Assembly: GCF_022829605.1 (NCBI RefSeq)
Contig: NZ_JAKSYD010000153.1
Location: 19,736 to 83,735 of the forward strand
Source: Methylobacterium sp. E-065
GTDB lineage: Bacteria > Pseudomonadota > Alphaproteobacteria > Rhizobiales > Beijerinckiaceae
DNA length: 64,000 nucleotides
Reading direction: 5' to 3'
Shown: one piece after another, positions 1 to 8,586 of the stretch
How positions within the stretch are numbered: the stretch's first letter is position 1
Layout of the letters: the number at the start of each line of letters is the position of its first letter
Made by a program: the position numbers and the translations under genes
Notes under the pieces: model-generated
Database searches by the model: none
The model's input: only the letters and a program-made list of their open reading frames with translations
What the model was told of the DNA's origin: nothing

Positions 1-600
1 TTCACGGTCTTCACCGAGGCGAACGCCACGGACGCGATCCGGCGGACCGCCACGGAGCGCATCGACCTCGCCGTGATGGATGTCGGCCTGCCCGATCTCG
101 ACGGGCGCGAGGCCGTGCGCCGGATGCGCGCCGGCGGCTTCCGCGGACCGGTGATCATGCTCACCGCCCAGGATTCCGAGGCCGATCACGTCGAGGGGCT
201 GGAGGCCGGCGCCAACGACTACGTCACCAAGCCGTTCAAGTTCGGCATCCTGCTGGCCCGGATCCGCGCCCACCTGCGCAGCCACGAGGCCTCCGAGGAC
301 GCGGTGTTCCAGATCGGCCCCTACACGTTCCGGCCCGGCGCCAAGCTGCTGGTCGGCGAGCGCGGCTCGAAGCTCAAGCTGACCGAGAAGGAGACCGCGA
401 TCCTGCGCTTCCTCTACCGGGCGGGCCGGGCCGTGGTGAACCGCGACACATTGCTGGCGGAGGTCTGGGGCTACAACGCCCACGTCACCACCCACACGCT
501 GGAGACGCATATCTACCGGCTGCGCCAGAAGATCGAGCCCAACCCGGCTACCGCCGCGATCTTGGTGACGGAGGGCGGTGGATACAAGTTGCTGCCCTGA
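1..600 (+). CDS. OmpR/PhoB-family response regulator (5' end outside window)
   Basis: The reading frame is open from base 1, so the start lies before the window and roughly the first 25 residues of the receiver domain are missing. The visible receiver keeps the phosphoacceptor Asp in VMDVGLPD (codon 79-81), the conserved Thr in IMLTAQD and the Lys-Pro of VTKPFK. The C-terminal half is a winged-helix DNA-binding domain, recognised by LTEKE, LLAEVWGY and HTLETHIYRLRQKI. It should be a cytoplasmic transcription factor controlled by an unseen histidine kinase. The target genes cannot be told from this fragment. The stop codon is 65 bases before the proposed start of the cyclic-nucleotide-binding gene. 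Confidence 0.9.
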   Translation, partial: FTVFTEANATDAIRRTATERIDLAVMDVGLPDLDGREAVRRMRAGGFRGPVIMLTAQDSEADHVEGLEAGANDYVTKPFKFGILLARIRAHLRSHEASEDAVFQIGPYTFRPGAKLLVGERGSKLKLTEKETAILRFLYRAGRAVVNRDTLLAEVWGYNAHVTTHTLETHIYRLRQKIEPNPATAAILVTEGGGYKLLP

Positions 601-664
601 CGAAAAGACGTTTTACGTATATGCGACCAATCGGTACGCGTATGCGCAGGGTAGTGAGGCGTTC

Positions 665-1156
665 TTGGGGCTCGACGACGATATCGCGATCCTCGCCGGT
701 GCGCCGCTGTTCGGCTTCCTTGATCGGGATGCCCTGCGCCTGCTGACCTTCGCGGCCGAGCGACGCGACCTCGCGGATGGTGACCTGCTGTTTGCCCGCG
801 GCGACCCGGCCGATGGCGGCTTCGTGGTGATGTCGGGCACGATCCGGCTCGAACCCCGGGACGCCCACGCCGAGCCGGTCCGGGCCGGCCGCTCCGCGCT
901 GATCGGGCAGCTCGCCCTGTTCGTGCGCGGGACGCGCCCGACCGTGGCCCGGGCCGAGAGCACCACCGCGGTCATGCGCATCACCCCGACGCTGATGCGC
1001 CGCGTGCTGGAGGAATTTCCGGAGGCCGCGCAGGCCGTCCACGCGACGCTGGCGGACGACCTCGCCGACTTGGTGGCCGACCTCGACCGGGTGCGCGCGC
1101 TCCTCGACGTGATCGACGGCATCTCCTCAGGTGACAGCCCCGGTGCCCGCTTGTAA
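665..1156 (+). CDS. Cyclic nucleotide-binding domain protein (Crp-like sensor without HTH)
   Basis: About 163 residues that form a single cNMP-binding/Crp-type beta-roll: [15 protein letters not shown], then [23 protein letters not shown], then LIGQLALF and [12 protein letters not shown]-terminal helix follows, but no helix-turn-helix is visible, so it is probably not a DNA-binding regulator by itself. The start is uncertain: a TTG at 665 has a TGAGG Shine-Dalgarno 5 bases upstream, while an in-frame GTG at 578 would overlap the preceding response regulator by 23 bases. I prefer TTG 665 because the domain begins directly after it. The ligand is unknown. Proximity to the response regulator suggests, but does not show, a shared signalling role. 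Confidence 0.75.
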   Translation: MGLDDDIAILAGAPLFGFLDRDALRLLTFAAERRDLADGDLLFARGDPADGGFVVMSGTIRLEPRDAHAEPVRAGRSALIGQLALFVRGTRPTVARAESTTAVMRITPTLMRRVLEEFPEAAQAVHATLADDLADLVADLDRVRALLDVIDGISSGDSPGARL

Positions 1157-1191
1157 GCACGGGCTCCCGCCACGAGAGTGTTTCGACCTCC

Positions 1192-2067
1192 ATGTCCCAG
1201 GCCGGCAAGCCCATTTCTGATCTCGCCCATTCCGATCTCGCCCAGACCATCGAAGCCGCCTGGGAGGACCGCGCCACTATCTCGACCGCGACCCGCGGCG
1301 CGGTGCGCGAGGCTGTCGAGGCGGCACTCGATCTGCTCGATTCCGGCAAGGCCCGGGTCGCCGAGAAGAGCGGCAACCACGATTGGGTGGTCAACCAGTG
1401 GCTGAAGAAGGCGGTGCTGCTCTCCTTCCGTCTCAACGACATGGCGACGATCGCGGGCGGCCCCGGCGGCGCGCCCTGGTGGGACAAGGTCGCCTCCAAG
1501 TTCGCCGGCTGGGGCGAGGCCGAGTTCCGCGCCGCGGGCCTGCGCGCCGTGCCGGGCTGCTTCGTGCGCCGCGGCTCCTACATCGCGCCCGGCGCCGTGC
1601 TGATGCCGAGCTTCGTCAATCTCGGCGCCCATGTCGGCGAGGGCACCATGGTCGACACCTGGGTGACGATCGGCTCCTGCGCGCAGGTGGGGAAGAACTG
1701 CCACATCTCCGGCGGCGCCGGGATCGCGGGCGTGCTGGAGCCGCTCCAGGCCAACCCGGTGATCATCGAGGACGATTGCTTCATCGGCGCCCGCGCCGAG
1801 GTGGCCGAGGGCGTGATCGTCGGCCAGGGCAGCGTCCTGTCGATGGGCGTCTATATCGGCGCCTCCACCAAGATCGTGGACCGCACCACCGGTGAGGTGA
1901 TGTACGGGCGCGTGCCGCCCTACTCCGTCGTGGTCTCGGGCACGATGCCCGGCAAGGCCCTGCCGGACGGCTCGCCCGGCCCCGGCCTGTACTGCGCGGT
2001 GATCGTCAAGCGCGTCGATGCCGGCACCCGGTCCAAGACCGCCATCAACGAGCTGCTGCGCACCTAA
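1192..2067 (+). CDS. dapD: 2,3,4,5-tetrahydropyridine-2,6-dicarboxylate N-succinyltransferase
   Basis: DapD transfers succinyl from succinyl-CoA to tetrahydrodipicolinate in the succinylase branch of lysine and meso-diaminopimelate synthesis, feeding peptidoglycan. The 291-residue length matches the family. The N-terminal helical domain contains [18 protein letters not shown], and the centre is a left-handed beta-helix of hexapeptide repeats ([20 protein letters not shown], then [12 protein letters not shown] and [12 protein letters not shown]). The C-terminus closes with the usual [10 protein letters not shown]. The ATG at 1192 gives a normal N-terminus. The gene is followed by two GC-rich hairpins (2075-2120) that could end its transcript. 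dapE is not in the window. Confidence 0.97.
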   Translation: MSQAGKPISDLAHSDLAQTIEAAWEDRATISTATRGAVREAVEAALDLLDSGKARVAEKSGNHDWVVNQWLKKAVLLSFRLNDMATIAGGPGGAPWWDKVASKFAGWGEAEFRAAGLRAVPGCFVRRGSYIAPGAVLMPSFVNLGAHVGEGTMVDTWVTIGSCAQVGKNCHISGGAGIAGVLEPLQANPVIIEDDCFIGARAEVAEGVIVGQGSVLSMGVYIGASTKIVDRTTGEVMYGRVPPYSVVVSGTMPGKALPDGSPGPGLYCAVIVKRVDAGTRSKTAINELLRT

Positions 2068-2074
2068 ACCGCAC

Positions 2075-2120
2075 GCCAGGGCTTTGCCCTGGCAACCCAC
2101 CCAAGGGCGCGGCCCTTTGG
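2075..2120. repeat. Compound palindromic repeat, short copy A
   Basis: Two hairpins lie directly after dapD: one with arms around GCCAGGGC/GCCCTGGC (2075-2093) and one CCAAGGGC/GCCCTTTGG (2101-2120). They are two of the five modules that recur in the larger copies of this repeat family (for example 9621-9763). They may act as a transcription terminator for dapD. Confidence 0.6.
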
Positions 2121-2145
2121 GATCCCCGATCGGGTGGACCGCCGG

Positions 2146-3000
2146 ATGGACACGCAGGCGCTGAACCTCACGGTGGCGGGCCGGCCGGTGCCGACGCCCT
2201 GCGACGTGATCGGGCAGGGGAAGGCGGCGCTGCTGTTGCCGGCCCTGTCGACCATCTCGGCGCGGGCCGAGATGCAGGCCCTCGCCCGTGCCCTCGGGTC
2301 CGCCTATCGCTGCCGCATGCCCGACTGGCCGGGCTTCGGCGCCCGGTCGCGGATGCGGGTGCCCCTGGCCCCGGAAACCTTCCACACCTTCCTGGATGCG
2401 CTGCTCGAAGCCGCCCCGGGCCCCTACGCCCTCGGGGTCGCGGCCGGGCACGCCGCCGGCTATCTGGTCGCGGCGGCGCGGCGTCATCCGAAAGCCTTCG
2501 ACCGGCTGGTGCTGGTGGCGCCGACCTGGCGCGGGCCGCTGCCCACCGCGATGCCGGCCCGCGCCCACTGGTTCCCGCGGATCCGCCGGGCCGTGGAGGC
2601 GCCGCTCCTCGGCGAGGCGCTTTACCGGATCAACATCAGCCCGCCGATCATCGGCCGGATGATGCGCGCCCATGTCTACGCCGACGCCGCCCGGGTGACC
2701 CCGGCCCTGATCCGCGAGAAGCACGCCATCACCCGCCAGCGCAACGGCCGGTTCGGCACCGCCGCCTTCGTGACCGGCGGCCTCGATCCGGTGGGCAGCC
2801 GCGCCGATTTCCTCGACCTGTTCGCGGGCGACCTGCCGCCGATCTTGGTTCTGCGCCCCGACGGCGCGCCGCGGCGTTCGGGCGCCGAGATGGACGCGCT
2901 GATCGCCTCGGGCCGGGTGACCGGCGCCGCGATCCCCGGTGCGCTCAGCCCGCATGAGGAGCACCCGGAGGCGGTCGCGGCCGCGATCCGGGCGGCTTGA
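2146..3000 (+). CDS. Alpha/beta hydrolase-fold protein with Ala at the nucleophile position
   Basis: A 284-residue alpha/beta hydrolase-like protein. The oxyanion region WPGFGARS, the cap helices and a late His in SPHEEHPE fit the fold. The nucleophile elbow, normally G-x-S-x-G, reads AGHAAG (around residue 107), so the catalytic Ser is replaced by Ala. Unless another residue substitutes, it should not work as a classical esterase. The ATG at 2146 was chosen over an in-frame GTG at 2134; neither has a strong Shine-Dalgarno. It follows dapD in the same direction after two repeat hairpins. The substrate or partner is unknown. Confidence 0.7.
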   Translation: MDTQALNLTVAGRPVPTPCDVIGQGKAALLLPALSTISARAEMQALARALGSAYRCRMPDWPGFGARSRMRVPLAPETFHTFLDALLEAAPGPYALGVAAGHAAGYLVAAARRHPKAFDRLVLVAPTWRGPLPTAMPARAHWFPRIRRAVEAPLLGEALYRINISPPIIGRMMRAHVYADAARVTPALIREKHAITRQRNGRFGTAAFVTGGLDPVGSRADFLDLFAGDLPPILVLRPDGAPRRSGAEMDALIASGRVTGAAIPGALSPHEEHPEAVAAAIRAA

Positions 3001-3092
3001 GGATCCATAGGGCAGGGCGCCCGGAGGATATCGAGCGGCATTGCGACCATGCCGCCCCGGTCTCGATCCGGCTTCAGGCGCGGCTCAGATGT

Positions 3093-3380
3093 TCACGCCG
3101 ACGCTGCCGCGCTTCTGAACCCGCGGGCAGCCGCCTCGGTCTCCTCGATAAGCGTATCGAGAGCCGTCAGGCTGCTGCTGATCTGAGCGTTCAGGTCGGC
3201 GCGGATCTTGTCGATCCGTGTGTGACCGGTCAGCTCTTGTCCTTGCAGGCCGGCAATTTGCGCCGTCAGGTCGGCACGTCTCCGTTGCAGGTCTATCAGG
3301 AGCACCTCGACCTGCGCCGTCATCAGGTCCGCGGCCTGAGCTGAGTCGGCCAGTGAAAGGGTTGCTTCCGCTTCGGTCAT
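3093..3380 (-). CDS. Small coiled-coil protein of unknown function
   Basis: A 95-residue acidic, Ala/Leu/Gln/Glu-rich protein beginning MTEAEATLSLADSAQ. Almost the whole length looks alpha-helical, with heptad-like spacing through LLIDLQRRRADLTAQIAGLQ and LDTLIEETEAAARGF, suggesting a soluble coiled coil. It has no signal peptide and no Cys. A purine-rich GGAGGGAG lies about 13 bases before the ATG, a little far for an ideal site. It is an isolated minus-strand gene between plus-strand neighbours. Residue composition and codon use look genuine, but I recognise no family. Confidence 0.6.
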   Translation of the reverse strand: MTEAEATLSLADSAQAADLMTAQVEVLLIDLQRRRADLTAQIAGLQGQELTGHTRIDKIRADLNAQISSSLTALDTLIEETEAAARGFRSAAASA

Positions 3381-3594
3381 GGCAGCTTGATTCTCCCTCC
3401 GGCGGAGAGGGCTAGATCATGTGGCTCGTTCCAAGCTTGGCGGCGACCCTTTGGGTCAAACGCTGCGCTTGGCGAGGGTCGAGCGCCCCCTGGACACGAT
3501 CCTCCGCCTGTGCGCGGACTGACTGGGCCGGCTGAACCGTTCGTCCGGCAGAGCGGGAGCACCCGCGGAAGCATCCGATAGAATCCCGGATCCA

Positions 3595-4494
3595 ATGATG
3601 CGCCTCTTGCTCCGGCCCCCCTGCCTTTCGGCAGTCCTCGTCCTTCTGCTGGCGTCCGCCGGTCCGGCCTGCGCCGAAGAGGCGCCCCGCCCCGCCCCAT
3701 CGCCTGCACCCTCGGCTCCGCCCTCCCTCGGCGCCGACACGCTCAAGCCCGGCAAGCCGGCCGTGAAGCCCTACCTCGCCGATACGGCGCTGCCGGACGC
3801 GATCCAGATCCTGCCGCCGCCGCCGGCCCACGACGCGCCCCTCGACAAGGCGGACCGGGCGGCCTTCGCCACCACCCGCGCCCTCAAGGGCAGCCCCCGC
3901 TGGGAGATCGCGGCCAACGACGTGTCCGAGGGGGCGGCCGCGGTGCTGGAGAACTTCGCTTGCGTGCTCGGGACGCGGATCGACCAGGCCCGGGTGCCGG
4001 CGGTGATCAACCTGCTGGAGCGCGCCCGCCTCGACCTCGCCCATGCCACCCGGGGTCCAAAGGTGCATTACCGGCGCCTGCGCCCGTTCGTGGGCAACGA
4101 GGCGCCGATCTGTGTGCAGCGGACCGAGAAACTCGCCGACAGCTTCAGCTACCCCTCCGGCCACGCCACCCAGGGCTGGGCCTATGCGCTGATCCTGGCC
4201 GCCCTGGTGCCCGAGAAGGCGACCGCGATCCTGGTGCGCGGGCGGGCCTACGGCGAGAGCCGCGTCGTGTGCGGCGTGCATTGGCTCAGCGATGTGGTGG
4301 CCGGGCGCCTCACCGGCACGTCGGTCTTCGCCGCCCTGATGGGTGATCCGACCTTCCGGGGCGACATGGAGAAGGCCCGCGCCGAACTCCGCGCCGCCAT
4401 GACGAATGCCGGGACGGGCGCCGGGGCGGCCTCTGATCAGGCCATCTGCACCCGGGAGACAGAGGCTCTGCGCGAGCCGCCGCTGGAGTTCTAG
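3595..4494 (+). CDS. Class A non-specific acid phosphatase (PAP2 superfamily), secreted
   Basis: A 299-residue protein with an N-terminal signal peptide (hydrophobic LSAVLVLLLASAG, cleavage near ACA-EE). It is followed by a Pro/Ala-rich linker and the three PAP2 phosphatase motifs: KVHYRRLRP at residues 156-164, PSGH at 187-190, and SRVVCGVHWLSD at 222-233. These supply the Lys, Arg, the His nucleophile and the proton-relay His/Asp of bacterial class A acid phosphatases (PhoN-like). It should dephosphorylate organic phosphoesters in the periplasm. Two adjacent ATGs (3595, 3598) are possible starts. The gene stands alone before the TonB receptor. Confidence 0.9.
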   Translation: MMRLLLRPPCLSAVLVLLLASAGPACAEEAPRPAPSPAPSAPPSLGADTLKPGKPAVKPYLADTALPDAIQILPPPPAHDAPLDKADRAAFATTRALKGSPRWEIAANDVSEGAAAVLENFACVLGTRIDQARVPAVINLLERARLDLAHATRGPKVHYRRLRPFVGNEAPICVQRTEKLADSFSYPSGHATQGWAYALILAALVPEKATAILVRGRAYGESRVVCGVHWLSDVVAGRLTGTSVFAALMGDPTFRGDMEKARAELRAAMTNAGTGAGAASDQAICTRETEALREPPLEF

Positions 4495-4510
4495 GCTCGA
4501 ACGATTACAG

Positions 4511-4527
4511 TTTTTAAGTCTTCTAAG
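4511..4527. promoter_or_regulatory. Candidate Irr/ICE-like iron-control box upstream of TonB receptor
   Basis: TTTTTAAGTCTTCTAAG resembles the imperfect palindrome bound by the rhizobial iron regulator Irr, recalled as TTTAGAA-N3-TTCTAAA (11 of 14 defined positions). It lies in a short AT-rich stretch (4495-4580) about 97 bases before a siderophore receptor gene. The placement fits iron control. The match is by eye, so this is only a candidate. Confidence 0.35.
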
Positions 4528-4623
4528 TGTGTGATTTACAACACGTATTTGGCTTGATCAATAAACCGTGAACGATCAATCGTGAGCCCAGTGCCGATCT
4601 AAAGGCACGCAACAGGGTTCTTG

Positions 4624-6840
4624 ATGTCCATGCGTACCGCCCGACTCGGGCTGCTCCTCGCCTCCACCACCCTCGCGGGTCCCGCCCTCGCGCAGGACCG
4701 AAGCGTGCAGCTCAACGAGATCTCCGTGGAGGCCGTCGGCCCCGGCCCCGCGGTGGCGGCCGGCGCGGGGCTGGGCGGGAACGTGAGCAGTGGCGACGGC
4801 GGCACGGCGGCGACCAGCGGCGGGGGCGGGGGGCCGTCCGGCATCACCGGCTACGTCGCCCGGATCAGCCCCACCGCGACCAAGACCAACACGCCGCTGA
4901 TCGAGACCCCGCAATCGGTCTCGGTCGTCACCCGCGAGCAGTTGAACGACCGCAACGTCCAGAGCTTCAGCGACGCGCTGGCCTACGTGCCGGGGGCGAG
5001 CGTCAACGTCTCGGGCTTCGATCCGCGCTTCGATCAGGTCTTCATCCGCGGCTTCGACGTGCTGTCCAACCAGGGCACCTACCGCGACGGCCTGCGCCAG
5101 ATCGGCAGCGGCTTCATCTTCCCGCGCATCGAACCCTACGGGCTGGAGGCCGTGACCGTCCTGCGCGGGCCGACCTCGGGCCTCTACGGGCTGGGCTCGC
5201 CCGGTGGCATCCTCGACGCGACCTCGAAGCGCCCGGTCTTCGCGCGCTTCGGCGAGGTCTGGTTCCAGAGCGGCAGCTTCGACCGCTTCCAGGGCAACTT
5301 CGATGTCGGCGGCCCGGTGGAGGGCTCGGGCGGCACCATGGCGTACCGGCTGACCGGCGTGCGGCGGGAAGCCGGCACCTTCATCGGCCGCGGCACCAAC
5401 GACGACCAACTCAACATCGCCCCGGCCTTCACGTGGAAGCCCTCGGCCGATACCACCTTCACCTTCCTGAGTGAGTTCCAGGTCCGGAACACGCCCGCGA
5501 CCGTGTTCTACTACAACGATCCCGGCTTCCGGGTGACCAAGTACTACAGCGGCGACCCGCGCTTCGCGGGTCTCGACCAGACCCAGTACCGGGTCGGCTA
5601 CGCCTTCGAGCACCGGTTCTCGGAGGATCTGATCTTCCGCCAGAACTTCCGCCACTACGGCGTCTTCCTCAGCGCCAAATACACCGGGATCGATTCGATC
5701 AACGCGGCGCGCACGCTGGGCTCCCGCTCGACCGGCTACATCCGCGAGGGGCTGGTGCAGCAGACGTTGGACAACCAGCTCGAGGCGCACTTCGTCACCG
5801 GCCCGGTCGCCCACACCCTGGTGGCCGGCGTGGACTACGCTCATTACGGGCTGAGCAACCGCTTCGGGGCCGGCCCGGCGCCCGACCTCGACCTGCTCAC
5901 CCAGAATTACGGCCGGCAGTTCATCCCGACCCCGACGCTGGGGAGCCCGACCCGGCAGGCGCAGGATCAGATCGGCGTCTACCTGCAGGATCAGGCGCGG
6001 TTCGGCGACTTCATCCTGACCCTGAACGGGCGCCACGACTGGATCTCCCAGGACAACCGCGCGACACCGGTCAGCGCAGTCACACGCCAGGACAACACCG
6101 CCTTCACGGGCCGCGTCGGCCTAGGCTACGTCCTGGCGCCCGGGCTCGTGCCCTATGCCAGCTACGCCACGACCTTCACGCCGCAGGTGGGCACCGACGT
6201 GCGCGGGCAGGCCTTCAAGCCCGCGACCGGCGACCAGATCGAGGCCGGCGTGAAATACCTGATCCCCGGCACCAACATCCAGACGGCGTTTGCGGGCTTC
6301 GACATCGAGCAGTCGAGCATCCTGCGGACCGACCCGACCAACCTCGCCTTCCAGGCCGCCACCGGCGCCGTGCGCTCCCGCGGCTTCGAAGCCGAGGCGA
6401 CCGCCAACCTCGCGCCTGGCACGAACCTGACCATCGCGTACACGCACCTCGACTTCCGCTTCGTGAACCAGACCTCGTTCACGGGCGCGACGCAGGACGG
6501 GAACCGCGTTTCCGGCATCCCGAGCGACACCTACGCGTCGTTCCTGACCTACGCGTTCCCGACCTACTCGCCCCTGCGCGGCCTGACGATCGGCGGCGGC
6601 ATCCGCTACATCGGCACGAGCTTCGCGGATGACGACAACACGGTGCGCAACCCGACCGTGACGCTCTACGACGCGCTGGTCGCCTACGATTTCGCGGCGA
6701 TCGACCCGAAATACCAGGGCCTGCGCGCGCAGATCAACGCCACCAACGTGTTCGACCGGACCTATAACACCTGTGCATTCGGCAATTGCTACCGCGGCGC
6801 GCCGGCCACGGTGATCGGCAGCCTGATCTACCGCTGGTAG
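4624..6840 (+). CDS. TonB-dependent siderophore receptor
   Basis: A 738-residue outer-membrane receptor. A signal peptide (MSMRTARLGLLLASTTLAGP...ALA) is followed by a Gly/Ala-rich linker, the TonB-dependent plug (IETPQSVSVVTREQL, ALAYVPGASVN, RGFDV, VTVLRGPTSGLYG) and a long beta-barrel. The barrel contains LGYVLAPGLVPYASYATTF and ends in the aromatic LIYRW expected for Bam-mediated insertion. The plug wording is that of the FhuA/FpvA ferric-siderophore class. ATG 4624 directly follows an in-frame TTG at 4621 and has AGGG about 8 bases upstream. It should import ferric siderophores with TonB-ExbBD, which are not in the window. A possible Irr box lies upstream. Confidence 0.92.
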   Translation: MSMRTARLGLLLASTTLAGPALAQDRSVQLNEISVEAVGPGPAVAAGAGLGGNVSSGDGGTAATSGGGGGPSGITGYVARISPTATKTNTPLIETPQSVSVVTREQLNDRNVQSFSDALAYVPGASVNVSGFDPRFDQVFIRGFDVLSNQGTYRDGLRQIGSGFIFPRIEPYGLEAVTVLRGPTSGLYGLGSPGGILDATSKRPVFARFGEVWFQSGSFDRFQGNFDVGGPVEGSGGTMAYRLTGVRREAGTFIGRGTNDDQLNIAPAFTWKPSADTTFTFLSEFQVRNTPATVFYYNDPGFRVTKYYSGDPRFAGLDQTQYRVGYAFEHRFSEDLIFRQNFRHYGVFLSAKYTGIDSINAARTLGSRSTGYIREGLVQQTLDNQLEAHFVTGPVAHTLVAGVDYAHYGLSNRFGAGPAPDLDLLTQNYGRQFIPTPTLGSPTRQAQDQIGVYLQDQARFGDFILTLNGRHDWISQDNRATPVSAVTRQDNTAFTGRVGLGYVLAPGLVPYASYATTFTPQVGTDVRGQAFKPATGDQIEAGVKYLIPGTNIQTAFAGFDIEQSSILRTDPTNLAFQAATGAVRSRGFEAEATANLAPGTNLTIAYTHLDFRFVNQTSFTGATQDGNRVSGIPSDTYASFLTYAFPTYSPLRGLTIGGGIRYIGTSFADDDNTVRNPTVTLYDALVAYDFAAIDPKYQGLRAQINATNVFDRTYNTCAFGNCYRGAPATVIGSLIYRW

Positions 6841-6947
6841 CAGGCCCGGCAGGGGACACCGGCATGGCAGGCTCCCGCTCCCGGCACTGGAGATCGGCGC
6901 GCATTTCGTCCTAAGGCCGGAGCCTCGTCCTCCGGTCCGGACCCGCC

Positions 6948-7916
6948 ATGCTGTCGACCCTCTTGGTCGTGCTGCCGATCTTCGCGCTTGTCTTCGCCGG
7001 GTGGCTCGCCCGGCGGACCGGCGTGCTCGGCGCCGCCGCCACCACGGAACTCAACCGCTTCGTGGTCTTCCTGGCCCTGCCGGCGCTGCTGTTCGACGTC
7101 ACCGCCCACGCCCATTGGGCCGATCTCTGGAAGCCCGGCTTCATCGGCGCCTTCGGGCTGAGCAGCCTCGCGGTCTTCGCCTTCACCGTCCTGATCCGGT
7201 GCGGGGCCGGGCGACCGCTCGCCGATTCCGCCCTGGACGGACTCAATGCCGGCTACGCCAATACCGGTTTCATGGGCTTCCCTCTGGCGCTCGTAGTCTT
7301 CGGGCCGGAGGCGCTCGCACCCACCACGGTGGCGGTGATCCTCACCGTCTGCGCGGTGTTCGCGGTGGCGATCGTGCTGATCGAGATCGGGCTGCGCCGG
7401 GCGGACTCGGCGGGCGGGCAGGGGAGTTCGCGCGTTCCAATCTGGCTCGCGGTCGGCCGCTCGCTGGTGCGCAACCCGCTGCTGGTCGCCCCGGCGCTCG
7501 GCGCCCTGGTGCCGAGCCTCGGCCTCGCCGTCCCGGCGCCGGTGGAGACGTTCCTGAAACTCCTCGGGGGGGCAGCCTCGCCCTGCGCCCTGGTGGCGCT
7601 CGGCCTGTTCCTGGCTCAAAGGCGCCGGAGCCGGGGCGGGGCAGGGCGGGATGGGCATGCGCGGATCGCGGCCTTGCTGGTCGCGCTGAAGCTCGCCGCC
7701 CATCCGCTGCTGACCTACGGGCTCGGCCGGTACGTCTTTGATCTGCCGCCGCTCCAGCTGCACACCGCCGTGCTGATGGCGGCGCTGCCCACCGGGACCG
7801 GGCCGTTCATGCTGGCGGAGTTCTACCGGCGCGAGGCCGACCTGACCGCCACCGTGGTGCTGGTCTCGACCGTGCTGGCGGTGCTCACCGTCTCGGGATA
7901 CCTGGCGACACTCTGA
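6948..7916 (+). CDS. AEC-family transporter (auxin efflux carrier type)
   Basis: A 322-residue inner-membrane protein with about ten hydrophobic segments, in the two-times-five arrangement of the AEC family. Typical signatures are the N-terminal LPIFALVFAGWLARRTG, then LNRFVVFLALPALLF, LNAGYANTGFMGFPL in the first half and LMAALPTGTGPFMLAEFY near the end. Family members export or import small carboxylates or hormones; the substrate here cannot be named. It stands alone between the TonB receptor and lptE, 107 bases after the former, with no shared operon evident. Confidence 0.9.
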   Translation: MLSTLLVVLPIFALVFAGWLARRTGVLGAAATTELNRFVVFLALPALLFDVTAHAHWADLWKPGFIGAFGLSSLAVFAFTVLIRCGAGRPLADSALDGLNAGYANTGFMGFPLALVVFGPEALAPTTVAVILTVCAVFAVAIVLIEIGLRRADSAGGQGSSRVPIWLAVGRSLVRNPLLVAPALGALVPSLGLAVPAPVETFLKLLGGAASPCALVALGLFLAQRRRSRGGAGRDGHARIAALLVALKLAAHPLLTYGLGRYVFDLPPLQLHTAVLMAALPTGTGPFMLAEFYRREADLTATVVLVSTVLAVLTVSGYLATL

Positions 7917-8035
7917 AACCAGCCGACCACGCTCTCGCCGCAGTGGAATCGTAACCCGCGCCGCGTAGCTTGGTGGCGCGGCACGCGGTGTCCGCGCTAG
8001 AACGATCCGGCGAAGCGGGGCGGAACGACGGCGTG

Positions 8036-8581
8036 ATGGTGGGTTCGGGCGTATCACTCGCGGGGCGGATCGCCCGCTTGACCTGCGTGGCCGGCTTGGC
8101 CTTGAGCCTGTCGGCCTGTTTCCGTCCGCTCTATGGCCCGACCGCCTCGGGTGAGTCGGTCCCGGCGCTGCTGGCCGCCGTGCAGGTCGACGACGTCGCG
8201 ATGGCGCAGGGCCAGGAGCGGCTCGGCCACTATCTGCGCAGCGAACTGGTGTTCGACCTCGACGGCTCGGGCCAGCCAGCGACCAAGCGCTACCGGCTCA
8301 AGCTCTCGGGCTCCGAGATCGTGCAGACCCCGATCGTGTCGTCGACCACCGGCCGCGCCGAGGCCGGCACCCTGGTGGCCAACATCAAGTACAGCCTGGA
8401 GGACATGGCGGGCACCAAGGTCTACAGCGATGGCGTGGCCACCTCGACCGCGACCTACGACCGCTCGGTCCAGCGCTTCGCCAGCCAGCGGGCGGCGCGC
8501 GATGCCGAGATCCGGCTCGCCAGCGTGCTGTCCGACCAGATCAAGAGCCGACTGGCCGCCGTCCTCTCCACCAAACCGTAA
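8036..8581 (+). CDS. lptE: LPS-assembly lipoprotein LptE
   Basis: A 181-residue lipoprotein that plugs the LptD barrel and helps deliver lipopolysaccharide to the outer leaflet. The N-terminus has a signal sequence ending in the lipobox LSLSAC, followed at once by FRPLYGP, the hallmark of alphaproteobacterial LptE. ATG 8036 was chosen because it gives a normal-length lipoprotein signal; an upstream in-frame codon at 7970 would add 22 unlikely residues. It is 5 bases from holA, matching the conserved lptE-holA pairing. The usual upstream leuS is not here. Confidence 0.9.
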   Translation: MVGSGVSLAGRIARLTCVAGLALSLSACFRPLYGPTASGESVPALLAAVQVDDVAMAQGQERLGHYLRSELVFDLDGSGQPATKRYRLKLSGSEIVQTPIVSSTTGRAEAGTLVANIKYSLEDMAGTKVYSDGVATSTATYDRSVQRFASQRAARDAEIRLASVLSDQIKSRLAAVLSTKP

Positions 8582-8586
8582 CCGGC

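Noticed and set aside
613..2964. Very long minus-strand open frame opposite the CNBD, dapD and hydrolase genes
   Set aside because: It is an antisense frame produced by high GC content; the plus strand holds well-recognised genes and the translation is Arg/Gly/His-rich with no domain.
2997..3344. Plus-strand 115-codon frame after the alpha/beta hydrolase
   Set aside because: It overlaps the more protein-like minus-strand coiled-coil gene and has Arg/Cys-rich shadow composition.
4576..6036. Long minus-strand frame opposite the TonB receptor
   Set aside because: The receptor has clear signal peptide, plug and barrel; the antisense product has no recognisable fold.
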